Positions 1 through 7,510 of a DNA stretch of 23,647 nucleotides are shown here, in pieces. Source of the stretch: Sphingomonadales bacterium (GTDB taxonomy: Bacteria > Pseudomonadota > Alphaproteobacteria > Sphingomonadales > Sphingomonadaceae); the NCBI GenBank assembly GCA_016721875.1, contig JADKHG010000006.1, forward strand, positions 1-23,647, given 5' to 3'. The position numbers and the translations under genes were made by a program. Position 1 is the stretch's first letter, and every line of letters starts with the position of its first letter. The notes beneath the pieces are model-generated. The model had not been told where the DNA came from. It did not search any database and worked only from the letters and a program-made list of their open reading frames with translations.

Positions 1-863
1 GTGAAACTCTGCGTCAGCACGAACCCGAAATCGACCGACAGCAGCGCCTCGAATTGGCGCGGCGTGGTTTGGGCGGGATATTCGCGGATACCGAAGATCC
101 CGCCGAATGCCGAAGCATCGGCATCTCGCACTTCGATTGTTTCTGCGCCAAAGATGGTGCGCGAGCGGTAGAGCGCACCGCCGAGATGCCCGCGCACGAC
201 GGGGACACGGCGATGGCGACCGGTCATCACCATGTCGGCCACTTCCATCGTTTCTGAGAACATCAGCCCGCGATGCTCGTAAATTTTGCAGCGGCGCGGT
301 TCGCATCGCGCCATCAATTTCTCGAAGTCGCGCGCCTTGTCATCAAGCAGTTCGACAAGCGCCTCGTCGATCCCCAATCCTTGCGACGTGCCTTGCGGCG
401 CACTCTTGGAAACTCTGCGCTTGAACAACTGGACGATCTTGTCGCTACCCGTCGCACCAGGCCGGATCACCAGCGTAACGAAGAAGCGGTTGATGAACAT
501 CCGCTCGCGGTTGATGCGCCCGAAATAGGCGCGGTCGAGATCGGCGGCAAAACCGGATTTGAACGTGCCTCCGGGATATTGATCGACCCGCATCCTGATT
601 AGATGCGTCCAGATCGACAGCCGTTCGTCGTGAAGGTTGCGCAGCAACCCGTTGAGCTTGGTATGCCAGTCGTTGAGATCGCGCACATCGGCGGTCTCGA
701 ATGCACGGCCTTGCAGCTCGAATGTCAGCATGATGTCGCCAGGGATCAGCGCCACCATGTCTTCGTTCAAATGCCGCGCATAAGGCAGGAATTTGGCAGG
801 GTCTGCCTCGCGCTGCGCCACTTTCAGCGGCACCGCATTTGTCGAGGGGAGCAGCTTAGCCAT
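1..863 (-). CDS. virB4: VirB4-family type IV secretion ATPase, N-terminal part
   Basis: The minus strand is open without a stop from the ATG at 863 to the window edge, giving 287 residues. The protein starts MAKLLPSTNAVPLK. The family runs to about 800 residues, so the Walker A and B motifs lie outside the window. VirB4 is the inner-membrane ATPase that powers pilus assembly and substrate transfer in type IV secretion. Readable family stretches are FLPYARHLNEDMVALIPGD near residue 26, GGTFKSGFAADLD near 108, and YRSRTIFGAETIEVRD near 240. The start overlaps the end of virB3 by 8 bases, as expected for translational coupling. There are no frameshifts, unlike most of the window. Assignment rests on these stretches and on the virB gene order. 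Confidence 0.85.
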   Translation of the reverse strand, partial: MAKLLPSTNAVPLKVAQREADPAKFLPYARHLNEDMVALIPGDIMLTFELQGRAFETADVRDLNDWHTKLNGLLRNLHDERLSIWTHLIRMRVDQYPGGTFKSGFAADLDRAYFGRINRERMFINRFFVTLVIRPGATGSDKIVQLFKRRVSKSAPQGTSQGLGIDEALVELLDDKARDFEKLMARCEPRRCKIYEHRGLMFSETMEVADMVMTGRHRRVPVVRGHLGGALYRSRTIFGAETIEVRDADASAFGGIFGIREYPAQTTPRQFEALLSVDFGFVLTQSF

Positions 864-1200
864 GACGGCCAAAGCCCTTCCGGCGAAGTCCGGCCAGTGG
901 AAGCGGCGAATAGCTGCTTCCGCCCCAGAACGCCCGATTGCGATTGCCGAGCTTTGTCCGCCCCCACAGGAACAGCAAGCGGAATGCGTTGACGTCGTGC
1001 CGCACGATCAACCGCGAGATTGAATATCCGAAAGCGACGACCAGCGCGGCATAAACCGGGCTGTTGCTCCATATCAGCACCGACGCGCTGCCAATGAGCA
1101 GCAACACCGCTGCCTCGATGGGGATGCCAGCCCACAACGCCGGGCGCGTTACCGCGAGAAACAGCACGTTTTTGGTCAGGATTTCGGTTTCGTCCGACAT
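856..1200 (-). CDS. virB3: VirB3 type IV secretion inner-membrane protein
   Basis: This is a 114-residue protein starting MSDETEILTKNVLFLAVTRP. VirB3 is a small inner-membrane protein that works with VirB4 and is needed for pilus biogenesis. Two hydrophobic stretches follow each other at about residues 22-44 (WAGIPIEAAVLLLIGSASVL) and 48-62. The VTRPALWAGIP opening is typical of the family. A longer reading begins at 1248, but the 1200 start is preferred because it follows the virB2 stop by only four bases. The 3' end overlaps the virB4 start. The reading frame is intact. Confidence 0.85.
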   Translation of the reverse strand: MSDETEILTKNVLFLAVTRPALWAGIPIEAAVLLLIGSASVLIWSNSPVYAALVVAFGYSISRLIVRHDVNAFRLLFLWGRTKLGNRNRAFWGGSSYSPLPLAGLRRKGFGRHG

Positions 1201-1204
1201 TGCA

Positions 1205-1570
1205 TCAGCCTGCGATGATGCCAACGATGGAATCAGCCGAGAAGACAATCGCGATTCCGATGATCACCGTGACCAATACGGCGGTCGATGCGCGCCCCGT
1301 GAACCAGAGCAAGCCCGTCACGATGACCGCGATCACCGCGAGCGTGCGGAGCAGCGTCGAAGAGAGCAGACCGCGCACCTTGCTCGCGAAGCTCTCCAGA
1401 TTCTGCGCGTAAGCGGGATCGGGGTTTGCGAATGAAATAATGGTCGCCGCTGCCAGTGCTGCGCCCCACAAAATCGCGTTTTGCCGCAATTTGGGCATCG
1501 CATTGAATCTGGCGGCGATGTTTGCGCGCCACGTTCCGACACCGCGCCCGAACCTGAGAATGACTTTCAT
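1205..1570 (-). CDS. virB2: TrbC/VirB2 pilin subunit
   Basis: This 121-residue protein is the major pilin precursor of the type IV secretion system. A signal peptide ends near residue 54 with the cleavage-type sequence DPAYAQ. Two membrane segments follow, at about residues 75-90 (AVIAVIVTGLLWF) and 97-117 (VLVTVIIGIAIVF). A small two-helix protein after a cleaved leader is the hallmark of VirB2/TrbC. The start at 1570 overlaps the end of the upstream gene by four bases. An internal start at MPKLRQN would give a more usual leader length, so the first 24 residues are uncertain. The frame is intact. Confidence 0.88.
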   Translation of the reverse strand: MKVILRFGRGVGTWRANIAARFNAMPKLRQNAILWGAALAAATIISFANPDPAYAQNLESFASKVRGLLSSTLLRTLAVIAVIVTGLLWFTGRASTAVLVTVIIGIAIVFSADSIVGIIAG

Positions 1571-2248
1571 ATGCTGCCCCTTTCGTTTTCAGCGAGAATT
1601 AGCGTTTCGCGTTCGTAGGCGGCGCGCTCGAAGACGTTCCATTTCGGCGGGGGCGTGGGGCGGGCTTTCAGTATCGGCCTTGGGAGTGCCTCGTTTTCAG
1701 AGGTCAGGCTTTCGCGTAAGTCGCCGCTTTCCGGCGCAGCATACGCGATGTCGGCTGGAAGGCTGGTGGCGTATGTCACGCCCGCGTCAGCGATGCCCGC
1801 GTTACCAACGACCTGGCAACATAGCCGTTCCGGAAATCCGCGCGTCTAGCTTCCCGTGTTAACCATCGAGAGTGCTACCGAAGGCGGTTTGCGGATCACG
1901 CCCTGCTTTCACCGAATTATAGTTCGTGGTGAGGACGCGGGCCAAAGCCGCGACGTTGGTGCAGGGGTCGAACACCGTCTCCCAGGTCAAGCCGAGCCAG
2001 CGCATGTTGCGTGAGTTGATTTGACCAAGCCCCAGATCGACGGAATATCCTGCCGCCACATAGCGGCGGGCAGTTGCGGCGGCATCGGCGGCGTTGGTTT
2101 GGCGGGCGGGTTGCTTCCCGCCGTTGACGTTGAGGGCGAATTGTTCGCCGCTGCTTTCGGTTTGAATGATGGCTAGCACCGTTTCGGGTGCGACTGTTGG
2201 TGCGCATTGCGACGCCAAAGCAAGTATGGCGGCCGCAGAATAGGTCAT
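1567..2248 (-). CDS. virB1: VirB1-like lytic transglycosylase (frameshifted)
   Basis: VirB1 proteins cut peptidoglycan so that the secretion channel can cross the cell wall. Residues 1-127 read cleanly from the ATG at 2248: MTYSAAAILALASQCAPTVA, then the SLT motif IQTESSG with the catalytic Glu, then LGLGQINSRN. After LTTNYNSVKAGRDPQTA the frame breaks near 1880. The next family segment, ALSMVNTG, appears in another frame, followed by an in-frame TAG. RNGYVAR appears near 1815, and the C-terminus reads on from VTYATSLPADIAYAAPES at about 1783 to the stop at 1567. At least two indels and one stop are involved; they look like base-calling errors. A start at 2311 is possible. The C-terminal tail is variable in this family. 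Confidence 0.8.
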
Positions 2249-2543
2249 TGCAGGCTTTCGCCCCCGGCCTTGAAGACCAAATCTGGTCGCGCTCCCCAAT
2301 TCATTGTCCATCGCTCCCGACTTGCTGAATTCGTTAAAGAATATCCCGTTTGACTATCGAACTATTGATAGCCGTCAGGCGAAACGGTCAGCTATGGAAT
2401 CACGAAGGCGATAAGGGCGTTTCGGCTCGCCTGTCGAAAGCCGTAATGGCTTTTGACCTTCAATCTTGATCCTGCGGACAGTGCGCCTCGCGTCGCTAGG
2501 TGGGTTCGCTGACAGTCGATTCTTGAGGCCTGTTCACACAAGT

Positions 2544-2567
2544 AAGGCGAAATCGAACATTCGCCTT
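2544..2567. repeat. Perfect 8-bp inverted repeat, possible operator
   Basis: Arms AAGGCGAA (2544-2551) and TTCGCCTT (2560-2567) are separated by 8 bases. The dyad centre is about 57 bases upstream of the lrp-type start codon. That geometry suits a dimeric regulator, possibly the neighbouring Lrp/AsnC protein itself, since the family is often autoregulated. Function is inferred only. Confidence 0.45.
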
Positions 2568-2580
2568 CGCAATCACAAGG

Positions 2581-2606
2581 CCCCGCTGGCGTCATCCAGC
2601 TAGGGG
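2581..2606 (+). promoter_or_regulatory. Leader hairpin covering the ribosome binding site
   Basis: CCCC plus GCTGG (2581-2589) pairs with CCAGC plus GGGG (2596-2606) around the loop CGTCAT, with a two-base TA bulge. The GGGG arm is the Shine-Dalgarno AGGGG of the gene starting at 2613, so folding would hide the ribosome binding site. No T-run follows, so this is not a standard terminator. Confidence 0.45.
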
Positions 2607-2612
2607 CAGACT

Positions 2613-3074
2613 ATGAACCGAAGCCGTTATGTAATCCGGCAACTCGACAAGACTGATCGAGCTATAATCATGGCATTGACCGAAGATGGCCGCATGACCA
2701 TCCGAGAACTTGCCATCCTAATTGACATGTCCAGTCCCAGCGTAAGCGAGCGGATTCTCAAGTTGAAAGATGCGGGCGCTATCCTTGGATATGCGGTATT
2801 GATTGATCCCAAAGTTTTCGGCCTTGGCACTTCGGCTTATGTGCGATTGAACGCGATGCCGGGCCAAGTGAAAAAATTGGAGATGCTGCTCGCCGATTCG
2901 CCAGAAGTGGTCGAAGCAGATCGGGTGACCGGCCAAGACTGCTTTATCGCAAAAATCGTCGTCAATGATGAGCACGAACTTCAAACTGTGGTTGATCGCT
3001 TCGTGCCGTTCGCATCGACCAACACGGCCATCATCCAATCATCGCCAGTCGTCAGACGACTACCCAAATTGTAG
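2613..3074 (+). CDS. Lrp/AsnC-family transcriptional regulator
   Basis: This intact 153-residue protein matches the usual family length. The N-terminal winged helix spans about residues 11-60: LDKTDRAIIMALTEDGRMT, then the recognition region SSPSVSERILKLKDAGAI. The RAM ligand-binding domain follows, with VVEADRVTGQDCFIAKIVV near residue 100. Such proteins form dimers to octamers and sense amino acids or related small molecules. AGGGG lies six bases before the ATG and supports this start. The gene is divergent from the virB operon and convergent with marR, so its target is not obvious; the inverted repeat at 2544 is a candidate autoregulatory site. The ligand cannot be told from the sequence. 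Confidence 0.92.
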   Translation: MNRSRYVIRQLDKTDRAIIMALTEDGRMTIRELAILIDMSSPSVSERILKLKDAGAILGYAVLIDPKVFGLGTSAYVRLNAMPGQVKKLEMLLADSPEVVEADRVTGQDCFIAKIVVNDEHELQTVVDRFVPFASTNTAIIQSSPVVRRLPKL

Positions 3075-3088
3075 TGAATCACATTTCG

Positions 3089-3110
3089 CACTGAGGCTCA
3101 GTGGCTAGCC
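3089..3110. terminator. Possible two-way terminator between convergent regulators
   Basis: CACTGAG (3089-3095) and CTCAGTG (3097-3103) form a perfect 7-bp dyad around one base, followed by the palindrome GGCTAGCC. It lies in the short gap between two convergent stop codons. There is no strong T-run, so termination is uncertain. Confidence 0.35.
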
Positions 3111-3135
3111 TTGTCTAAAACGAACCCAACTGGGA

Positions 3136-3588
3136 TTAGTCGGCGAGGTTGCCAGACATTTTCACAAGCAGGGTTTTGATCGTGGCAAACTCCGTTGCGG
3201 AAATCCCAGTCAGGAGTTGAGTGTATATCATATCGGCCTCCAACCTGAGCGATGGAAGTATCTCGATAGCTTTGGGAAGCAGGTGCAGGTTCCAAACGCG
3301 GCGATTTCCTTCGATGGAACGCCGCTCGACAAAATGGGCCTTTTCTAACTGATCGATTACATGACCCACGCTCGCTCGTTCCAGGTCGAGGTATTTTGCA
3401 AGTTCGGTCTGAGTGAGTCCCGGCGTGCGAAAAATGTAGGCAAGGGCACGCCACTGGGTGCGAGACAGGCCGAATTTTGCCGTGGACGCATCAAACAGCT
3501 TGCGAAGTTTGCGCGGGACTTCCTCGACGAGAAAGACGATCTCGTCGGTCTCGGTCAAATAGCTGTCATGGTTGATTTCGTCGCGCAT
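3136..3588 (-). CDS. MarR-family repressor, probable controller of the efflux operon
   Basis: This intact 150-residue protein has the MarR winged-helix layout: dimerisation helices at both ends and a DNA-binding core at about residues 43-100 (LSRTQWRALAYIF, TQTELAKYLDLERASVGHVIDQLE, then wing residues RRSIEGNRRVW). MarR proteins usually repress until a phenolic or other small lipophilic acid binds. The gene is divergent from the hydrolase-thioesterase-efflux operon, with 74 bases between the two start codons. A perfect 12-bp inverted repeat lies in that gap. This parallels EmrR control of emrAB in Escherichia coli. Control of the operon is inferred from layout. Confidence 0.92.
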   Translation of the reverse strand: MRDEINHDSYLTETDEIVFLVEEVPRKLRKLFDASTAKFGLSRTQWRALAYIFRTPGLTQTELAKYLDLERASVGHVIDQLEKAHFVERRSIEGNRRVWNLHLLPKAIEILPSLRLEADMIYTQLLTGISATEFATIKTLLVKMSGNLAD

Positions 3589-3618
3589 CGCTCAGGGTCT
3601 TACCCGACGGGCAGCGAA

Positions 3619-3656
3619 TTGAAAAGACTTTACTGTAAGAGGTATTACAGTAAAGT
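3619..3656 (+). promoter_or_regulatory. Promoter with 12-bp palindromic MarR-type operator
   Basis: ACTTTACTGTAA (3627-3638) and TTACAGTAAAGT (3645-3656) form a perfect 12-bp inverted repeat with a 6-bp spacer. A plausible -35 TTGAAA (3619-3624) and -10 TATTAC (3643-3648), 18 bases apart, overlap it, so a bound repressor would block polymerase. The ATG at 3663 follows almost at once and no Shine-Dalgarno is seen, so the transcript may have a very short leader. Confidence 0.75.
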
Positions 3657-3662
3657 GTCATC

Positions 3663-4538
3663 ATGGGGAAAGAATCGATCAAACTGGCCGGTCAATCCGG
3701 CCTTGCCATTGCCGCTAGTGTCGAAGGCGCAAGCGATGGAATGCCGGTCATTCTCGCGCATGGCGGTGGACAAACCCACCGTGCCTGGGAAGCGGGTTTC
3801 GACGCTTCTCGCAAGTCATGGCTTTCACGCGATTGCTTTGGACCTGCGAGGCCACGGAACAGCGAATGGGCCAAAGACGGGGCCTATGACATTGCCGACT
3901 TTGCTGGCGATCTAATCGCCATTGCCGCCCGATGGAGCGCAAACCGGCGCTGATCGGTGCATCGCTTGGCGGTCTTGCCGGGATCATGGCCGAAGGGCAT
4001 CTCGCTCCGGGCAGTTTCGCTTCGCTAACCTTGGTCGATATTACCCCGCAGATGGAGGCGACTGGGGTTGCGAGGGTTGTCGGCTTCATGGCAGCCCATG
4101 CTCAAGATGGCTTCGCTTCTCCGGATGAGGCCGCGCAAGTGATCTCCGAATATCTGCCACATCGGCCAAGCCGTAAGGCATCGTCAGGTCTAGCGAACTA
4201 CTCCACAAAAATCAGATGGCGCTTTATTGGCATTGGGACCTGGCGTTTATCGAGGTGTAACGCGCCGCCATATGCAGGCGATGGTGCGGTCGAAAATGGG
4301 CCAAGCGAGCTTAGCCTTGCAGCGGCAACTTTCGCTTCCGGTGCATCTGGTCAGAGGCGGTTCGAGCGATCTTGTCTCGCCTGAAGCCGTCGAACACTTC
4401 CGAAAGCTGGTCCCGCACGCCGCTTACAGCGACATTGCCGGTGCCACGCACATGGTCGTCGGAGACCAGAACGACGAGTTTGGCGCGACGATTGTCGATT
4501 TTCTGATCGGCACGCACGCAGGGAATATCTCAAGATGA
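3663..4538 (+). CDS. Alpha/beta hydrolase (frameshifted), first gene of the efflux operon
   Basis: The reconstructed span is about 291 residues, normal for a single-domain alpha/beta hydrolase. All parts of the fold are readable in alternating frames: the oxyanion segment AHGGGQTHRAW (near 3750), HAIALDLRGHG (near 3825), the nucleophile elbow IGASLGG (Ser near 3962), the acid RGGSSDLVSPEA (near 4356), and the catalytic His in GATHMVVGDQN (near 4440). Frameshifts lie near 3795, 3920 and 4160-4210. The gene probably hydrolyses an ester or similar bond of a small molecule, but no substrate can be assigned. Its stop overlaps the thioesterase start (ATGA), so the two are likely co-translated. The palindromic operator lies just upstream. 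Confidence 0.85.
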
Positions 4539-4944
4539 CGGATAACCCCGACAGACCCGAATTGGCCGAATTGCGCAAAATGCTCCACATCGCGCCGTTT
4601 CACCGATGGCTCGGACTGGATGTTGTTGATTTGACCGAGCGCGAGTTGATCCTTGAAATGCCCTGGCGAGAAGAAATAATATCCAACCCAATGGTTCAAG
4701 CGGTGCACGGCGGCATCCTGTCAGCCTTGATCGATTTGACCGGCCTGTACGCCATCAATGCTTTGGCGGGGCGGTGCGTGCCACCGCCGACCTTCACGTC
4801 GATTTTCACCGCCCTGCAACCCCGGTCCACTGCGCGCGATTGGCCGAGTGGTCAAATTGGGCAAACAGTTGAGTGTATGGAAACCCGAATTGAGGACTCG
4901 GCACAGAGCTGGTCGCCGGTGGCAGGGCGGCTTATGTCGGTTGA
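4535..4944 (+). CDS. PaaI-type hotdog-fold thioesterase (frameshifted)
   Basis: About 136 residues, the usual size for this family, which hydrolyses acyl- or aryl-CoA thioesters. Residues 1-85 are in one frame: the catalytic-loop motif VHGGILSALIDLTGLYA is clear near residue 57. The frame then shifts near 4780, and PLRAIGRVVKLGKQLSVW is read in another frame at about 4820-4880. ETRIEDSA follows, then after a second shift ELVAGGRAAYVG ends at the TGA at 4942-4944. The GRVVKLGKQL and GGRAAYVG strands are typical. It overlaps the hydrolase and is followed 15 bases later by the NodT gene. The pairing suggests processing of a CoA-linked or esterified aromatic acid before export. Confidence 0.85.
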
Positions 4945-4959
4945 TCTTCGGCCTTTCCG

Positions 4960-6375
4960 ATGTTTGCGATATTACTCGCGCAGTGGTTGTGTTCCTGTTC
5001 CCGAAATGGGCGTCAAGCCGGTCATCCGGAGCGCTGAGGCCAGCGACGCGGCCCAGACTCTTGGTGCACGCGGGGACATTGGATGGCCCCGACCAATGGT
5101 GGCGATTGGCGGGCGATCCACAGCTACCTTGTTGATTGAGGAAGGACTTGCAAACTCACCCCAAGTTGCAACTGCCGGGGCCAGGATCAGGCGCGCGAGG
5201 CTGAGGTCCAGCGCGTCGGTGCGTCCCGACCCGACTATCGGAGCCGAGGCGGAAGCCGGTATCCGCCGCGCCACAGCGGCAACAATGGCATTCCCGCAGA
5301 GTTCCTTCCGGGTGGCTGGCAAGACTACGGCCAGACCTCGCTGACTTTTGGTTTCGATCTCGACCTTTGGGGACGCAATCACGCGGCCCATGCAGCCGCG
5401 ATCTCGGAAGCGCGCGCAGCGGTAGTCGATGCGGCGCAAGCCCGACTTGTCCTATCGGTTGCGATTACGGCTGCCTATGCGGAGCTCGGCAGGCACTACC
5501 GGGAACGCGATAACGCCGAAGCGGTGCTGGGCAACCGCCGCGCGGTGCGAGAGCTGCTTGCTCTGCGTGAGCGCAACGGGCTGGACAATCGCATCAGCCT
5601 GCGCCGGGCCGATGTGGACGTGGCGAACGCGGAACAGGAATTTGCGGCCATAGATGAAAGCGTCGGATTGCGCCGAAACCAATTGGCCGCGCTGGTGGGA
5701 TCGGGGCCTGATCGGGGCCGTTCGATCACGCGTCCGCCTCTTTCTCCCTCGACGCCAGCGGGCGTTCCGGCTGGAGTGACCACGGACCTGCTCGGACGAC
5801 GTCCGGATATTGTCGCGGCGCGCGAACGAGTCGAAGCCGCGGCAAGCCGGATCAGGTCGCGCGCGCCGGATTTTTTCCGTCAGTCAGCCTCAGGGCGCTC
5901 GTTGGCTTACAGGCAATCGGCCTTGGCAATCCTCGTCGATTCGGATCGGTCTTTGCAACAGCCGGTCCGGCGATCAGCCTTCCGATTTTTCAAGGAGGGC
6001 ACTCAAGGCGCATATGGCCAGGCGAATGCCGAATATGCAGAAGCGGTGGCCAGCTATAACCAGATGGTTATTTCCGCCTATCAGCAGGTAGCCGATGCGG
6101 TGACGCAGCGCGATGCGGCTGACAAACGACTGGCGGCAGCGCGCTCCGCATTGATGGCGAGCGAGGAAGCCGCTGGACTTGTGCGCAACCGATTTGCGGC
6201 AGGCTTGGCGAACCAACTGGACGTGCTGGCCAGTGAAAGTGCGGTTCACAACCTACGGCGCGCCGTGATTGGCCTCGAAACCTACGAACGCGGCGCGACC
6301 CTGGCCCTCATCAGGGCGCTCGGAGGCGGATTCGTGACTGCATTTCAACCTTCAGCGGAACCGATAGCGCCATGA
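4960..6375 (+). CDS. NodT-family efflux outer-membrane lipoprotein (frameshifted)
   Basis: The reconstructed length is about 471 residues, as expected. NodT/TolC-like trimers form the outer-membrane duct of tripartite pumps. The start MFAILLA (4960) leads, after one indel, into SGCVPVPEMG; the Cys fits a lipidation site. Two repeated OEP domains are readable: TLDGPDQWWRLAGDPQL near 5068, QTSLTFGFDLDLWGRN near 5332, ITAAYAELGRHYRERDNAEA near 5466, LLGRRPDIVAARERVEAAAS near 5788, YNQMVISAYQQVADAV near 6055, and VRNRFAAGLANQLDVL near 6181. Frameshifts lie near 4979, 5070-5300, and 5860-6000. The last four bases overlap the adaptor gene. Confidence 0.92.
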
Positions 6376-7505
6376 CAGAAGCACTGCCCGAACCTCCTGC
6401 GGTTGACCCGGCCTTGACCGAGGCCCGCAAGACTGCGCGCAAGCGATGGCTCACGCGGCTGGCAGCGGTCCTGGTGGTAACCGGCCTTGCCTGGGGCGTC
6501 TGGTATCTGTTGGTAGCCCGGAATGTCGTCACCACTGACAATGCCGTCAACGCGCAGATGGCACAGATTACGCCGCTGGTCGCGGGGTCTGCAAAGCCAA
6601 TTGCTGGTGCGCGATACCCAGCAGGTCAAGGCCGGGGATGTCCTCGTACGGTTGGACCAGGCTGACGCACGAATTGCCTTAGCACAGGCCGAAGCCGATC
6701 TGGCGGCGACACGTCGAGGTTTCCGCCAGACGGTTTTGCGAACAATATTGCACTGGCTGCCAAGGTCGACGGATCAGGTGACGCCATGGTTCAGGCGCAG
6801 GCACGATTGCGCGCAGCTCGCGCCGAACACGACAAAGCCCGGATTGACTTCGGCGCAGGAAAACGTTGTTTGCGAGCGGCGCGATTTCCGGTGAGGAACA
6901 CTCAGGCTCGCAGCGCCTATACCCGTCCCATGCGGCGCTCGATGCAGCGCAGGGTTCGATAGGTGAGTTCAGTTCGTCGAGGCGTGCTGCGCAAGGTCAA
7001 CTTACGGCAAATTCCGCGTTGTGCAGTGTGACCGAAGACACTGGCCCGCCGTTCTCGCAGCAAAGGCGCGTCGGGATGCTGCACAGCTCAATCTGGACCG
7101 GACAGAAATTCGTGCGCCCACCGACGGTGTTATCAGCAGACTTCAGGTCCAGATCGAGCAGCAACTCAATCCCGGACAGACCATCGACCGAATTGTGCCG
7201 CTGGCCAATGTTCATGTCAAGCCAACTTCAAGAGAACCAGTTACAGCGTGTGCGGATAGGCATGCCTGCGACGCTGACGGCCGACCTTACGGGTCGAGCG
7301 TGACCTATCGCAGGACGGTGATTGGCTTTTCCGGCGGCACCGGATCGTCGATGGCTGTGATCCCTGCTCAAAATGCGACTGGCAACTGGATCAAGGTCAT
7401 CCAGCGATTGCCTGTCCGGATCGAACTCGATCCCGCCGAACTGAAGCGGCACCCTTACGTGTCGGTCTCTCGATGGAAGTCGAAATTGACGTGTCGAGCG
7501 ACTAG
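6372..7505 (+). CDS. emrA: EmrA/HlyD-type periplasmic adaptor (frameshifted)
   Basis: The adaptor links the inner-membrane pump to the NodT channel. One membrane helix lies at about residues 31-49 (LAAVLVVTGLAWGVWYLLVA), followed by TTDNAVNAQ, which lacks the Tyr usual in TDNAYVNA. The lipoyl half-motif VLVRLDQADARIALAQAEADL is readable near 6640, coiled-coil remnants run 6780-7020, and AAQLNLDRTEIRAPTDGVISR, the return lipoyl strand, lies near 7080. Barrel segments QLQRVRIGMPATLTADL (7240) and IPAQNATGNWIKVIQRLPVR (7363) follow. The C-terminus EIDVSSD ends at the TAG at 7503-7505. At least five frameshifts occur. About 377 residues is normal for EmrA. Confidence 0.92.
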
Positions 7506-7510
7506 GCGCG

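Larger units (their letters stand above)
2249..2612. other. Divergent intergenic region between virB1 and the lrp-type gene
   Basis: No convincing gene is seen. The one minus-strand frame open across 2392-2595 has no recognisable content. Small inverted repeats occur: AAAGCC/GGCTTT at 2437-2453 followed by four T, and a 7-bp imperfect repeat (CTATCGA/TTGATAG) near 2357-2374. The two stronger elements next to the lrp-type gene are listed separately. Promoters for both flanking genes should lie here, but I could not fix clear -35/-10 pairs. Confidence 0.5.

Noticed and set aside
1064..1862. Long plus-strand frames opposite the virB genes
   Set aside because: They mirror the codon structure of virB1-virB3 and show arginine-rich, domain-free text typical of shadow frames.
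2392..2595. 67-residue minus-strand frame in the virB1-lrp gap
   Set aside because: No family features, and it crosses the regulatory inverted repeats upstream of the lrp-type gene.
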